DNA of 64,000 nt from Anthoceros angustus. Lineage: Eukaryota > Streptophyta > Anthocerotopsida > Anthocerotales > Anthocerotaceae. The DNA lies in NCBI GenBank assembly GCA_010909165.1, contig MU008195.1, positions 496,001 to 560,000 of the forward strand, given 5' to 3'. The translations under genes and the position numbers were made by a program. This document shows, piece after piece, positions 10,418 to 21,510 of the stretch (the first letter of the stretch is position 1; every line of letters begins with the position of its first letter). A model generated the notes under the pieces. The model ran no database searches and was not told the origin of the DNA. It saw only the letters and a program-made list of their open reading frames with translations.

Positions 10418-11249
10418 TGCCTTTTCCCATCCGTGGCTGACGATACCCATATCCTCGGGCTAGGGGACAAGGTGAGGGCTGCCTTTGATCTCTTCTCCTT
10501 GGAGCTTTCCCGTATAGTATTAAAGGTCAAGATCAATAAGTGCAGGATGTGGTCCCCTTCCGGCAATACACCCCCTCTTCACTATCCAGGGGGGGATATT
10601 ATTTCTCCGCAAGGGCTTCGGATCCTCGGAGTTCCGCTGGGTCCCCTTGACTTTATTCAAGGGTTTGTGGACGTGGCTTTGGAAGAAGACGTGGCTCACA
10701 TTGGGGACCTTTCACAAATTGGGGACCCTCAGGTTGCGTTTGGTATTTTGTCTTCCCGCTTTCGACCATCTTACACCAGTTGCTCCATCCTCGGCCTTTT
10801 ATCAAGCTTGAGGCATTTTGATAGGGTGTATGCGGCGCTTGGGAACATTATAGGTCGGCGAATGCGCCGACGGTGACCTGAACAGCATCATTGCGGTGGC
10901 CTTTGAGGCACGGCTTGCTGTCATGGAGACCTCGGCTCCGGCTTTCCTCGGAGTTGGGCCCTCTACTTTTTTGGCCTCTCGATTCTTAATGCGGGACTCC
11001 CCTTCTGGAAGCCTTCGTCTCGAGTGTTGAGGAGGGGCCTTCCCCTTGCAGGTTTCTCTTAGGCGGGCTAGGGATGCATAGGAGAGTACTTGTGAGTCTT
11101 GCTGGTTGCGCATCCTTCCGCCGCCCAGCCCGGGGGGGTTGATGATGACATGCTCGCTTATAGAGTCTCTCGTGGGATCCGTGACAACCACATCAGCGAT
11201 ATAAATTTGCGCCCCCCTAGTATAAAAAAGGTATGACCTGAGTGACACG
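10418..11249 (+). pseudogene. Duplicate of the retroelement RT tail with catalytic ADD preserved
   Basis: This repeats about 8485-9343 with small indels. On + it encodes VADDTHILGLGDKVR (about 10,430-10,475), the RT catalytic motif C region, then LSRIVLKVKINKC and LRILGVPLGP. The last 100 bp again are the inverted piece with VVVTDPTRDS on the minus strand, ending in ACG at 11,247-11,249. Frames fail after about 10,870, where blocks of 3-10 bases present in the first copy are missing. Confidence 0.65.
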
Positions 11250-11309
11250 CACTACTAGGAAACTCAGCACTTTACTACCCCTTCAAATCTAGAGAGAGGG
11301 GATTTTTAG

Positions 11310-11810
11310 ATGACTGTTCGTTTTACAACGGAGCTTTTCAACCCATGTATTATTTTCGTATAGATTTTAACACTTTACAACATGGGTTTAGGGTTTTAAC
11401 AACGTCGTATTTTTTATGGGCTTTTGATGACGTGGCTCTTTACGTGCATTTACAACATGGGTTTGCAAGATTACTACGACTACTATTTTCAACTTGTGTT
11501 TTTAGGGTGGTTTACAACGCCTAAACTACATCTACAACACGGGCTTTGTTTACAACGATGGCCTTTGTTTTATTACAACACTTTTACATTAGGGACTACG
11601 CCTTTTACAACGGAGCATCTTTTACAACAATGTCTCGTGTTTACAATGGTTCTTCTACAATGTAGATTACGCTTTCTACAATGGGGTGCCTTTTACAACA
11701 ATGCCGTTGGTTTACATCATTCTTTTACAATAGGAATACGCCTTTTACAACGAGACGTCTATTACAACAATGGGTGGAATTTTATAACAAGGTGATTTAC
11801 AACACACAAA
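11310..11810 (+). repeat. CACTA left sub-terminal repeats (TTTACAAC type)
   Basis: TTTTACAAC or TTTACAAC recurs every 10-25 bases, mostly in forward orientation. In characterised CACTA elements such as En/Spm, short sub-terminal motifs bind the element's DNA-binding protein (family knowledge). That role here is an inference. 11,810-12,000 is AT-rich, with a two-copy repeat of about 80 bp containing TAAACTATCCGTTGTT. Confidence 0.75.
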
Positions 11811-12244
11811 TCCATATTAACAATATAATTTAGGTTTTTCTTAATATTTTAAACTATCCGTTGTTACTTCCATCGTAAATGCTTATTGTTTTAGAACATA
11901 ATTTAGGGTTTTTCATAACATCTTAAACTATCCGTTGTTTCTTTCGTCGTAAATGCTTGTTGTTTTAAAATGCCACATCCATTTGCCAACTATGGCCATT
12001 ATAATACTTTATTATTTTGAATGACTGTTCTAATTTGTGTTGTATGAAGAAGAAATGGAAAAGTGCCCAAGCTCAGCCACTTTTCCTCACGCTGACTGCA
12101 TCTGGATTCGGGAAATGGAGCTCCTCGTGGATCCCCCATTCGAAAGGTAAAGTAAGCGTGTTTCGGGTTCCATGTCCTGCATTGCAATTGTAAGTGGCTG
12201 TCGCAGTATCTGGAGGAAGAACATTACATTTGCGATAGCCATCA

Positions 12245-12775
12245 CAAGCATAGCAGAGCATTTTTGAGGAAGCGGAAGCTGTAAAACGCCAAGAGATACG
12301 CCGTCCCTTATTGATGCACACATGGCCATCTATCGGGAGGAAGGCATGAAAGGGTGGACCACTGACAAATTGCCACTAATAAGTGGTGAGCAAATGATCC
12401 AGTTGGTTGGTTGTGTCAATGGTTGTGACACATGCTGACGGATGGCTGATTGGGTCGCAGACGTGCCTGAGGGAGCGATTATTATTCGGGAGCACAATCC
12501 GCTCAATAATCTGTTCTGTTGCCTGTGGTTCAACGCAGACCGCTTTACTCCTCGGGACCAGCTGAGCTTTGGCTACGTGGTGTTCAGCTCAATGGGTCTT
12601 TTCCGTTCTTCATGTTCCCCAACTGTGAGTATAACTCTCTTACACGCCATGACACTCAGAACACTCCTCTAAGGTTGAATGGGTTAAAAGCTTGGACCAG
12701 CTTGGTAACGGCAGCAGCGTGTTGGAGACTAGAGCTGGGATGGGCCTTTTCACTCGAAACATTTCGGAGGTTTGA
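12245..12775 (+). pseudogene. Captured DUF616 (TOD1/MUCI70-type glycosyltransferase-like) gene fragment
   Basis: On +, one frame gives DAHMAIYREEGMKGWTTDKL (about 12,310-12,375). After an apparent intron (GTGAGCAAATG about 12,385 to a GGGTCGCAG acceptor about 12,460) it continues as DVPEGAIIIREHNPLNNLF, then CLWFNADRFTPRDQLSFGYV. After frame changes it gives FPFFMFPNCEYNSL (about 12,600) and KVEWVKSLDQLG (about 12,672-12,707). These are the characteristic blocks of the plant DUF616 family, linked to Golgi polysaccharide synthesis and alkaline ceramidase-like roles. Only the middle of the gene is present and frames are broken. The apparent intron suggests capture at the DNA level. Confidence 0.75.
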
Positions 12776-13480
12776 GCCCACCTCTGGCTAGGTCTTAAAA
12801 TTTTGACCGGATACTTAGAATTTCAGTTGAAAATTTTAGACGCAAGGGAGCTTCTTTTGCTTCACAGCGTACATGAAGCTCATTGCGAGCCGAGGAGGAG
12901 TGGCAACATGGTGGGGGGCTGCTTACTGCCGGCGATGATGCGTCGACCAGGACATCAATTGTGGCTCCACGGATGCCGAGGTGAATGGCAACTTGTTCAC
13001 CACGATCCTGGTTGCAGTAGTCAGCCGCATTTGCCTTTTCAGTTGGCGAATAAGGAGGAAATTGCAACCTGTCGAGAGGTCCATGTGTAACGGGGGATAC
13101 ACCATGAGAAAGTAAGTAGTGGACTCCCCACCAGAATCAGGATGGTGCCTTGTAAGTAAAGCTTTGTGTGTCATGAGCTTTCACAACGTTCAGGAATTTT
13201 TCGGCCTTTAGTTACAACGCTCGAGGTGGCTTCCCTCACTCACCCAACTGTTAATAAGCAGAACTTCCAACTCAATGGTAAACTTCCAGGGACATCCCGA
13301 CATTCAGAGGAGTTCGTCGACCAATTGACATCGGCTCCCGACCTGGAAGAAAAGCTTGTTTACTAACAATCTGTCTGTTACAAAAACTTGAAGTCCTCGC
13401 AACACAGATCCATGGCGAATTCTGAATCCACATAATGAACGTGCGAGGCATATCATTTCTCGGTCCACATGTGGATGCAT
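12776..13480. other. CACTA interior, no recognised gene
   Basis: Several open frames of 60-95 codons overlap on both strands, and none resembles a family I know. The segment lies between the two captured gene fragments and may be their flanking or untranslated sequence. Confidence 0.3.
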
Positions 13481-15330
13481 AGGCAACAACCTGCCACAGG
13501 TTCAACCGCTGTGTACCAATCCTTCCTCCACTATCTCTGTGAAAGTTGGGCTTCCTGGCAAGCTCTTTAACTCCTTGCAGCGTCAGGTAGCAAGCTTGTA
13601 TCCATACGAACCTCAATCGCTCATGTCGGCCAGCGCAACCATACCAGCACCGCAACACATCGTAATATGAGCCCCGCGTGCCCTATTACAGCCATAGATA
13701 ATTCATACTTATGCATATCTTTCTGTCAGGAATGCACAACACCGATCATCGTACCTTCGTCTCCAAGGGCAATCCCGCATCTCAAGAGTGTGCATTTGTG
13801 CAAGCCCGCACTTGCAATAAGTCCTTTGTCACTGCACCCACAGTTGGTCAGCGTAACATGTTGCAAGTTCTTCCCATATTTCCCCAGATAATGCATGCCT
13901 TCGTCAGTTATGATTCCATTCGAAGGCGTATCGCCAGCAGATGGCCAATCTTGTGGCCATCGTGCACTTCAGCAAAGCTTTGAGCCTTGTTCAGTGTCTT
14001 GTTACGGTGCAGTTCCATAGCCTACACAGAGGCAACCAATGCCGTCAATTGGAAAGTCTCAGGATTCGAGCAAAATGACACTGCGCCATCATCCTTGCAG
14101 ACTTACACGACCATCCGGGGACTCCTTATGCACAAGGCAGATGCGAATGTCTCGAAGGCTTGGGCAATTGTCTGCTAACACCATCAGAGCCTCATCTGTC
14201 ATATCTGACGCATAGTACATGATTTTTTGGCAAGGAGCAACCATGCGATGCACACCATCGCTGCGGCGAGCAGGGCCATCCTCTTGCTGAACAGATAGTG
14301 TCGTAAATCTTTGCACGTACTACCCACGACTCGCATTCCAGCATCTCCAATAATGTCACTGTTAAACACACTGCGGTGAGAAAGTGGGAAGGCATTCCAA
14401 GGGCTGCAAATGCAAAGCCACCAAATTGAAAAGGTGGTGCGAGGATGTCACCTTAAGCTCCTGCAGCTGAGTGCATCCAGCAAGCATCTGACACAGTCCT
14501 CTCCTTCAATGTCAGCAAGAGTCAAATCCAGTCTCCTGAGCTGCGGACAGATGGGGAAAACGTCCGGAATCAACCACTCTTCCAAGCAAAGCTCCAACAG
14601 CCTGGTACATCGTGCAAGAGCCTGGCGCAGCTGGGACGTCAGGGCATAGGGTGGAAAATTGAACAAGTCCAACACCCCAGGCCAAGGTGGGTTACGACGG
14701 GCAGGAGTTCACCACGGCAGCTACGACCGTGGAGGCTCCAACGCATCCGACAGCCGAAGCACTTGACACCTCAAGCTGCACGATGGCCTGTTGGTCACCC
14801 TCGGCCTCGGATATCCACCCCCAATGCTGAGACACGTTAAGCGCTTGCAATTGTGCTCCAGCAGCGAGAGCCAATTGGACGGCCTCCTCACAGCCTTCAA
14901 CGCTCGACTCGCCCAAATCCAGCGTGAGGGGACCTGCAACATGGGCCGTCGGTCCCAAGCTGCAAGGGCGAGGCGAGAGCACAGAGCCGGGCGCACTGCA
15001 CCCGCAACGTGCTCCAAACCGCGTGCGAGAACCCATTGCACTGACAAGGCAGAGCGATCAGATCAGGGCAACAGGCTCAGCACGAGGTCCGCATCGGTCA
15101 CAATCATGCGCTTGAGCTTCAAATGCTGCAGGTTGGAGTGATAGCGATCCGCAGCGACCCAGGCGCGAGACGGCCAGCTCCGCCCTGGGATGAGATCGTA
15201 GTCCGTGACCCGAGGCTTGCCTTGATGTAGAAGGAGGTGGCCAGCGGCTCGGTCGGGTGCACACGAGCGGGGAGGGCGCTCCTCCACCACTCCACAGAGC
15301 AGTTGGCGGATTGATGTCTTGGCGATTAAA
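13480..15330 (-). pseudogene. Captured TIR1/AFB-like auxin-receptor F-box LRR pseudogene, F-box missing
   Basis: Read on the minus strand across several frames, the order follows TIR1/AFB proteins. First come GKPRVTDYDLIPG (about 15,220) and LKLKRMIVTDADLVL (about 15,120). Next are LTLDLGESSVEGCEEAVQ (about 14,945) and LRR blocks CTRLLELCLEEW and CPQLRRLDLTLADIEG (14,620-14,500). Then KIMYYASDMTDEALMVLADN and PSLRDIRICLVHKE (14,235-14,120), and a C-terminal piece LRFVWIQACYLTLQGVKELA (about 13,600). In intact receptors these LRRs form the auxin/Aux-IAA pocket of an SCF ubiquitin ligase. Here the F-box is not found upstream of 15,330 and there are multiple frame changes and stops. COI1 (jasmonate receptor) is the closest alternative, but the spacing fits TIR1/AFB better. 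Confidence 0.7.
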
Positions 15331-16250
15331 CAAGCCGTCGGAATGTTTTGGCGGATCGGGATTCTCAGGTTATGAAAATTAGTGTGCAGCCCGGTAAAAA
15401 ACCGCTTGATGTCCTACCTGTGACTCTTGTGATTTGGGCTCACATATTCGCGTTTCAATGCTTGCGCAAGTGAGCTCGCATCACCTTCACGCCGATTAAA
15501 CCTCTTCTCCCATCCTCTCAATCGCATCGCTTCTTCATTGCAATCGCATTCGCCCGCTGCGCGACAGCACCTTTCTTCGCAGAGTCTTCAAGACTTAGAC
15601 CCGATCCGCCCACCGCCCACCGCCCATGGGCGCAAAAGATCGGGGCCGGCGCCCGCGCGCTCCCCTGGGTCGGGGATCCCCGCGCCTTGTGGCGGTTGAG
15701 AGACTTCAAGTTCTCCCACAGATTCGATGCCACCGTGCAGATCTCCTCACGCAATGGAGGTGGGCATTCCTCGCCCCACCCGCTCCTAGATGCCGAGTAC
15801 TGGTGGGAAATTTGAAGGATTCGGCGGTACGCCAACAAGCGGGTGGTGGTCTGGCGTATCACATGGAGCAGATACACATCGCTGCGTCTCGTCCGCGGTC
15901 CGCAAGATACGCCGAGACGCCGGAATCGCCTTCTTCCGATAACACGCCGATTAGGTCCGGATTGCGGCGGGCTATGGGCTCAAGTCGGGAAGGTGCGGGC
16001 TAAGAGCGAAGCTTGGGTGGCGGCCACGGTCCGGCGCTTTGTAGGTGCGGGCTAAGAGCGGGAAGCTTGGGTGGCGCCACGGTCCGCTTAGTGTTTGATG
16101 TTGCGTTGAGCTCTGCGGCTCTCGCATCAAGACTGGAGTAGCGCACATTCATTCCTCCGGATGCCTAAGCCAGGCAAAAGCTAGAGTTCCATGCGGTCGG
16201 ACCGGGACGACACGTGCATTGGCGGCCCTCCTCGGGTGAAATTCAGCCGA
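15331..16250. other. CACTA interior with a 52-bp tandem repeat, no gene recognised
   Basis: A unit starting AGGTGCGGGCTAAGAGCG occurs at 15,991 and 16,043 (period 52, ending about 16,087). Small frames on both strands (e.g. 15,877-15,518 on minus) show no family features. The region is moderately GC-rich and may include sequence flanking the captured gene. Confidence 0.4.
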
Positions 16251-16257
16251 TCACGAG

Positions 16258-18623
16258 GTGAGTACGCCGCCGCCGATGACTAGGAACTTGCATCTGGCTG
16301 GAAAGCTGCTGGGTGAGAAGCCATCAGACCTGAAAGAGACGTGGAGGAGAGTCAAGCAATCTAGAGCCCAATCTAGAGCCCAGACATCTACAACAGACAA
16401 CTTGGTTGAAGAAGAGCAGAGGCTGTCAGATGGGGAGTCAAATAGTCCACCAACAACAACTCGTAGCAAAGCTACCCGAGGACGAGGGAGGCGCGGGATG
16501 AGCGTTTCAAGCGTGTGCGTAAAGGTTGTGGAAGATGATCTTTGTGAGAGGGGGCAGGGAGACAAGACTGGAAGGGGCGGAGGAGGGGGGCTGGGGCAAA
16601 GTAAATGGAGTGGCAAAGGCTAAGGCAACACAGAATATCAAGGCTAAGGCCGACTCCAGGATGACATGCATTGAAAGTGAAACGGAGAGTGAAGATACCC
16701 AACTCGAAACGACAAGATAGAAGAGACGAGAGAGAGCGGTGACGCATGGGGATGATAGAGGAGCGATTGCGGACGGCAAGGACAAGGTTGCGGAGTGTCC
16801 CCGTGGAACAAGCGAGGAGGTATGGGAGGTGCTTACAACCTCCCGAGGTTTCATGGAGGCGTCGGCGGAGGGGGCAAACTATTCAGAGGAGCTAGAAAGC
16901 ATGGCAGCCTAACCATGGTGCTGCGGATTTTGTCCAATGCGCAAAGGAGTGTGAGCGGCATGTGGCTGGCAACTTTGTGTCTCGACAGAAGTTTGGGGAG
17001 GCAGGCTTTCGGGAGATGCCGGCATGGGTTGCCGAACTTGCTCACGGAGCCCCAACGTCAATCGAGGAGGGGCCAACAAATCGCCAGAGCTGACGTGAGA
17101 GCTTGACCATGTTGCTGGATTTTGTCTCACCCAATGGACTATGAGCGACATGTGCCGCTCACCCTACTCCTCGAATCTTGCTCCAGGTTCGTGCATGTGC
17201 TCAAGGCTCTGAAATTCCAGCCATTTCTGTTGACAATCCGCGATTCAAGTCCTTGCGGCAGTATGTGACCTCTAAGCGGCATGTGTTGTTGAGAAGGCAC
17301 GAGGTGTGTCGTGGTCAACTCTTGATGACCCAGCCTCACCGAGTGTTGTGCCCAACCAGTTCGAAGAGCGCATCCTAGTGGTGAATGCTCCTCCTGCCCC
17401 TAAGTCCAATGGCCCTGTGGAATCTATGAGGATCAATGTTGGGCTGGGTGCTCCTCATGGGCTTCCTTACACAGATGTTTTGTTGCGTGATGAGGTGTTG
17501 GAAGTGCTTGACAGTCAAGCAGGAGGTCCTGAGTCCATCCTCAACATAAAGGGAACATCTTCCACTGCTGAGAGAACTCCACTTCCTTCTGTGGTTCGAG
17601 GTCCAAGCAACAAGAGAGTGAGGGCAGATGCACAGGAGGGGCATATTGCACCACAAAGGAAGAACCGAGCCACGTGGCGGCGCCGATTTTTGACGCCTCA
17701 TTCTTGGTTCCACAGAGGACATATGTCCCATGACAGTGCATGTCTCCCTCCTTGTCCAGTCTCTAATATAGATGGTTTCGTCATGTCATGTCTTTGGGTG
17801 CCTAGATTTATATTCACGAATTTTAGTCATGTGATTCAGTTGTGCTATCTATCTGTGCCTAAATTATTGTGTTGTTATTGCAGTGGATCAAGCATGATTC
17901 GACTCCTTTCTACACATGAAGGACCAATGTCATTGGAGCATGAAGTTTTTTGCAATCCTCTGTGTCTATCTTTTGATGATGAGCCACCGCAACCAAGTTA
18001 CTCGTGGAGACTAACCTCCGAGGGTGTCGACCTTGGGAAATGGAGGCTATTACATTGCGCTTTTCTCTAATACCTCCTTGAAATTTTGGAGGAACAATCT
18101 TAGGGTCTCACGTGGTTTTCTAGCCGGTGAAGAAGAGCAAGCCCAAGTCCGTGAAGGAAGAGCATTGGCAAGTCCTCCTCCAGCAAGAGAGGGACAAGAT
18201 AGATGGAGTAGTCGCCCCTCCCAAAGAAAAGATGGTCATGTGAGAAGGAAAGAGGTGGAGATACTCGGACTCATGCTTTTGGTTTGGGTGGTCGAAGGTT
18301 TTGTGGCTCGTTTTAAGCGCAGGTTTGAAAGGGATCCCACCCACTCTGAAATTGAGGTTGTGGCACGAAACCCTGGCAATTGGCTAAAAAAGCTTGCTGC
18401 CTATTGGAAGGAGTCTTCCATGCCAGCACCTCGTGTGGTTCCCATGTTTGATCGAAAAGGGAAGAAGGAGAAGGCAGTCACCATGTGGAATGATTTGAGA
18501 GGTGCTGGCTATTCTATGAGAAAGTGTGATGAGGAGGTCATGCAGGCAATCTTGAACAAGAGTGTGAAGGATGATGGCTTTTTGGTGAATCATTGGAATC
18601 CACGTCGGCATGAGGAAGAGTAG
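16258..18623 (+). pseudogene. Unrecognised plus-strand frame set inside the CACTA element
   Basis: Three plus-strand frames, 16,258-16,623, 17,306-18,070 and 18,024-18,623, have protein-like composition. The first is Ser/Thr/Arg-rich with a KATRGRGRRG basic patch and an acidic stretch. The second contains NKRVRADAQEGHIAPQRKNR. The third ends in a charged segment with RFKRRFERDPTHSEIEVVA and KKEKAVTMWNDLRGAGYS, then a stop at 18,623. A TTGTTATTGCAG acceptor-like site at about 17,882 suggests introns. The set could be the element's own accessory (DNA-binding) gene or another captured gene. I cannot assign it, and no transposase signature is visible. Confidence 0.35.
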
Positions 18624-18914
18624 AAACCGATTCTGATTGTTGGTATTGGACTCACCTCAATGTACCTTGTTTGAAAGCTGAGTTGGTTGTTGATAAGATG
18701 TTGATGTTCACTTTCATGATCCCATTTTGCGGGCTAGTCGTGTGTTTAGGGTGGAGGAATGAAGAAGGAATCCAGAATCGTAGGTGCAGATGCTTCTCTT
18801 AAAGTAGACCAATGTAGAGTTCAGGGCACCGGAGAGTATTAATACAGCAGCATTCCCTGTAGGGCATTTTTGGGGAACTTGACTATAGCCCTACATATTG
18901 TTTGCAACAGCATA

Positions 18915-19850
18915 TTGAGCAGGAATTATTTTTTATATTTTACAACAATTAATATCAAAATTTACAACGGAATTAAAAGGAGAATTTACAATGGAATTAA
19001 AAAGGAGAATTTGAAACAAAATTAAAAGGAGAATTTACTACTGAATTAAAAGGAGAATTTACAATTAAAAGGAGAATTTACAATGTAAGAGAATTTACAA
19101 TGTAATTTAGAAGGAGAATTTACAATGTAATTAAAAGGAGGATTTACTACTGAATTAAAAGGAGAATTTACAACAGAATTAAAAGGAGAATTTACAACGG
19201 ACTTTACAATGGAATTTAAAGCCGAATTTAGAACAGTTAGAATTTTTGGCGGAAATGGTTTGAATTTTGGTGGAATTGGTTTGAATTTTAAACCAGTAAT
19301 TAATTAACTATAGTTACAATACTTGAGTTAATTAACTCTAGTTACTTAATCCCGATTAAAACCATAGTTAACTAAGCATTGTTAATTAACGAAGATGTTA
19401 ACCATGATTAGTTTGTTGTAAATTGCATATTGTAATGTCCAGAGTAGATGTTTTGTTGTAACTTCCAAGAGTAAATGATCTATTGTAATTTATGGTAGTA
19501 GATATCCTATTGTAATTTATAGTAGTAAATAACTTGTTATTAAATATAGTAGTAAATGTCACGATGTAATATGTAGTAGTAAATATCCTGTTGCAATATC
19601 CGAGTAAATTACCCTTTGTAATGTATAGTCGTAAAATACGTGTAGTAATGTACATTGTAATAAGGTATACAGCGTATAAATACATATATACCGTATAAAT
19701 TATTTTATACATACGTATATACAATATTTGGTCATTTACAACAACCCTCTAATGCTATGTGTTTACAACGGCCTTTTTTACAACACCCGTTGTAAAAAGG
19801 TAGTAAAAGTCGTTGTAAAAGCCGTTGTAAAATACGTCTTTTTCCAGTAG
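18915..19850. repeat. CACTA right sub-terminal repeat region
   Basis: 18,940-19,210 is an array of AATTAAAAGGAGAATTTACAA-like units of about 20-25 bp. 19,260-19,400 is AT-rich with repeated TTAATTAAC. 19,430-19,640 has GTAGTAAAT-type units of about 30 bp read on the opposite strand. 19,735-19,830 has TTTACAAC facing GTTGTAAAA, with the inverted form closest to the right terminus. This mirrors the left end, as expected for CACTA sub-terminal repeats. 18,624-18,914 shows no gene. Confidence 0.7.
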
Positions 19851-19852
19851 TG

Positions 19853-20367
19853 ACGCCATTACGCAATGGATATGGGCGCTCCCGGTACGGAAAAAATCCG
19901 CTCTCCATAGTTATCGAAAACATGACGTCGCGAACGGCGTCATGCTAGTAATACGTTGCCCCCTCCACGGGATAACGGGCCAAATGGGATCCGGACTCGT
20001 CGATGGCAGCTCCACAACTGCACGTGGAAACAGAAGAGGCCAGAGGATGAGCCAAACCGAGGCGGACCCTCATCGCGGTCGAAAAGGACGCTGGTGCGAT
20101 TCGGAACGCCGGAATGCAAGGCCGAGCCAAAAGCCAGGAGCCTGCCCCCTTCCCTGAACAGGAACCCGGGCGGGCCCGCGAAGACATGGGAATGGAGGAG
20201 TCCAGAAGGAGGGCCCTTTGCGCCTGTAAATATTGCTTCTCCTGGAGAGAGGTTTGAAGACCATGCAACCCTTCCTTAGAGAAAGAGGAAAAAGGAGGCA
20301 TGGCTTCCCTAGCCTCTGAGGAAAGGGAGACGGCCATGTTTTCATCCCCCTCGCCCTCGAGACTCAT
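19853..20367 (-). pseudogene. Inverted retroelement piece right of the CACTA insertion
   Basis: A minus-strand frame from 20,367 to 19,945 encodes GSWLLARPCIPAFRIAPASF, then a CSCG...H...C-like zinc patch (STCSCGAAIDESGSHLAR). It corresponds to WLLARPCI and the Cys patch of copy I. The minus strand continues to the TSD with HDAVRDVMFS in another frame, like RDVMFAIA in copies I and II. Joined across the CACTA element it runs into VVVTDPTR at 9,295/11,200. It is one inverted internal block of the same element family. Confidence 0.7.
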
Positions 20368-20760
20368 GGGGCTATGGGCAAGGACTTCTCTAGGTTAATT
20401 AAGGAGTGTGCAAAAGCCTATCACAGCCACAGGAATTGGAGGGGCCTCCCCCTTTCCTCCGTGGTGGCTTTCTTTCGCCAGCGGGTTTCTATAGCTCTGC
20501 AGAAAGCGCTGGCTAACGTTATTTATAGGACGGCTACGTGCGCAGGACTAGCGGCTTCTTCGGCACCGGTGGTAGGTAGGCCCTTCATCATCCCCGATCA
20601 CGATATCCTTGGTGCAGTAGGTAGTTACGGGAAAGGCATTCGAGGGGACTAGGACTTCCCCTTTTACTATTAGCCCTTTTTGGGTTGTTCCTCCTCGGTC
20701 TTCAGGGGTAAATGGGATTCCCCATCTCGTCTATTAATAACGTCTACTCTTCACACATTC
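20368..20760 (+). pseudogene. Retroelement C-terminal tail and 3' end, plus strand
   Basis: The plus strand encodes KDFSRLIKECAKAYHSHRNW, FRQRVSIALQKALANV, then SAPVVGRPFIIPDHDILGAV and a stop at 20,652. It matches the tail of copies I and II (DFDKFVKSCAKAYHARRH) with clear divergence, so it is a sister subfamily. The 3' end has an ATGGG-loop-CCCAT hairpin at about 20,712-20,725. Orientation flips at about 20,368 from the minus-strand block next to it. Confidence 0.65.
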
Positions 20761-20907
20761 TTTTTTAGTTTTAGGTCTCTTTTTGACTTATATTTTTTAA
20801 GTACCCTATACCTAATAGCCAACAATGGAAAGAGTGGGGTACCCGAGACTTGGCGTGACTTGTTTCCCTGAGTTACCTAAATAAGTAAAATATTTGTGTT
20901 TGTATGA

Positions 20908-21082
20908 GGGAGAGCTCATTTTGAAGAAGCAGCCAGAGAGCAGATGTCATGCCACATCTATGAGGACAAACTCCGCAATGTGGTGATACTTTCATGCGGT
21001 GAGGCTCAGTTTTGTGACAGCTATTTGGCTGAGCATTGTAAGACAAATCGAACATGCCCAACTTGCATATTCACAATTAGGT
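20908..21082 (+). pseudogene. RING-finger-like exon fragment
   Basis: The frame reads EQMSCHIYEDKLRNVVILSC, then QFCDSYLAEHCKTNRTCPTC and IFTIR, directly followed by GTAAG (stop or splice donor, 21,080). Spacing of the later cysteines and the TCPTC ending resemble RING-type E3 ligase fingers, which bind zinc and recruit E2 enzymes (family knowledge). The second cysteine is Tyr and the GH.FC histidine is absent, so zinc binding is doubtful. It is probably a captured or relic exon. 20,760-20,907 has no gene. Confidence 0.4.
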
Positions 21083-21327
21083 AAGTTTGGCATTGCAAGA
21101 TTCACATGGGATCCTTGCGCATGTGAATCTCTTTGAAACAACCTTGGACTTTGCTGAATTAATATTCGGTTCATGTGTGATCTTTGCTTTTTTTTATGCA
21201 CCAGTCTAGGCAAATCTTTCGTGGAATCAAAATCGGAAGGATATAGTTTTCTCTTGGTGCTTAATTGAATTATCTTTAAAAATATCATGTGTTGTACATA
21301 CAACACAAAGAACATATATAGCCTTCA

Positions 21328-21510
21328 ACATGGGGCTTAAGACCTTGGTCTTCGAACTTCGTAAAAAATTTAATTGAAAGGGGCTTAAGACCTTGGTCTT
21401 TAAACCTCGTAAAAAATTTGGTTACAAGGGGCTTAAGACCTTGGTCTTCGAACCTCGTAAAGACTTGATTACAAGGGGCTTAAGACCTTGGTCTTCGGAC
21501 CTTGTAAGAA
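21328..21510. repeat. Palindromic sub-repeats (AAGACCTTGGTCTT), four copies per unit
   Basis: GGGGCTTAAGACCTTGGTCTT followed by a TTCGAACCTCGTAAAA-like spacer recurs about every 50 bp, four times here and again at about 22,517-22,690 and 23,677-23,840. AAGACC-TT-GGTCTT is a perfect inverted repeat, so each sub-unit can fold into a short hairpin. Function is unknown. Confidence 0.8.

Larger units (their letters stand above)
11250..19852. mobile_element. CACTA-type DNA transposon, non-autonomous, carrying host gene fragments
   Basis: The left end is CACTACTAGGAAACTCAG. The right end, read on the minus strand, is CACTACTGGAAAAAGACG. ACG flanks both ends (11,247-11,249 and 19,853-19,855), the 3-bp target duplication expected for this superfamily. 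The sub-terminal 0.5-1 kb on each side is filled with TTTACAAC repeats, mostly forward at the left and inverted (GTTGTAAA) close to the right end. The interior holds a DUF616 fragment, a TIR1/AFB-like pseudogene and an unrecognised plus-strand frame set. I see no Transposase_21/TNP2-like protein, so it is probably non-autonomous. The flanking retroelement reads continuously across the insertion, which supports both boundaries. Confidence 0.8.

Noticed and set aside
19398-19724. 108-codon Tyr/Ile/Thr-rich minus-strand frame
   Set aside because: It is a translation of the GTAGTAAAT repeat region inside the CACTA right end.
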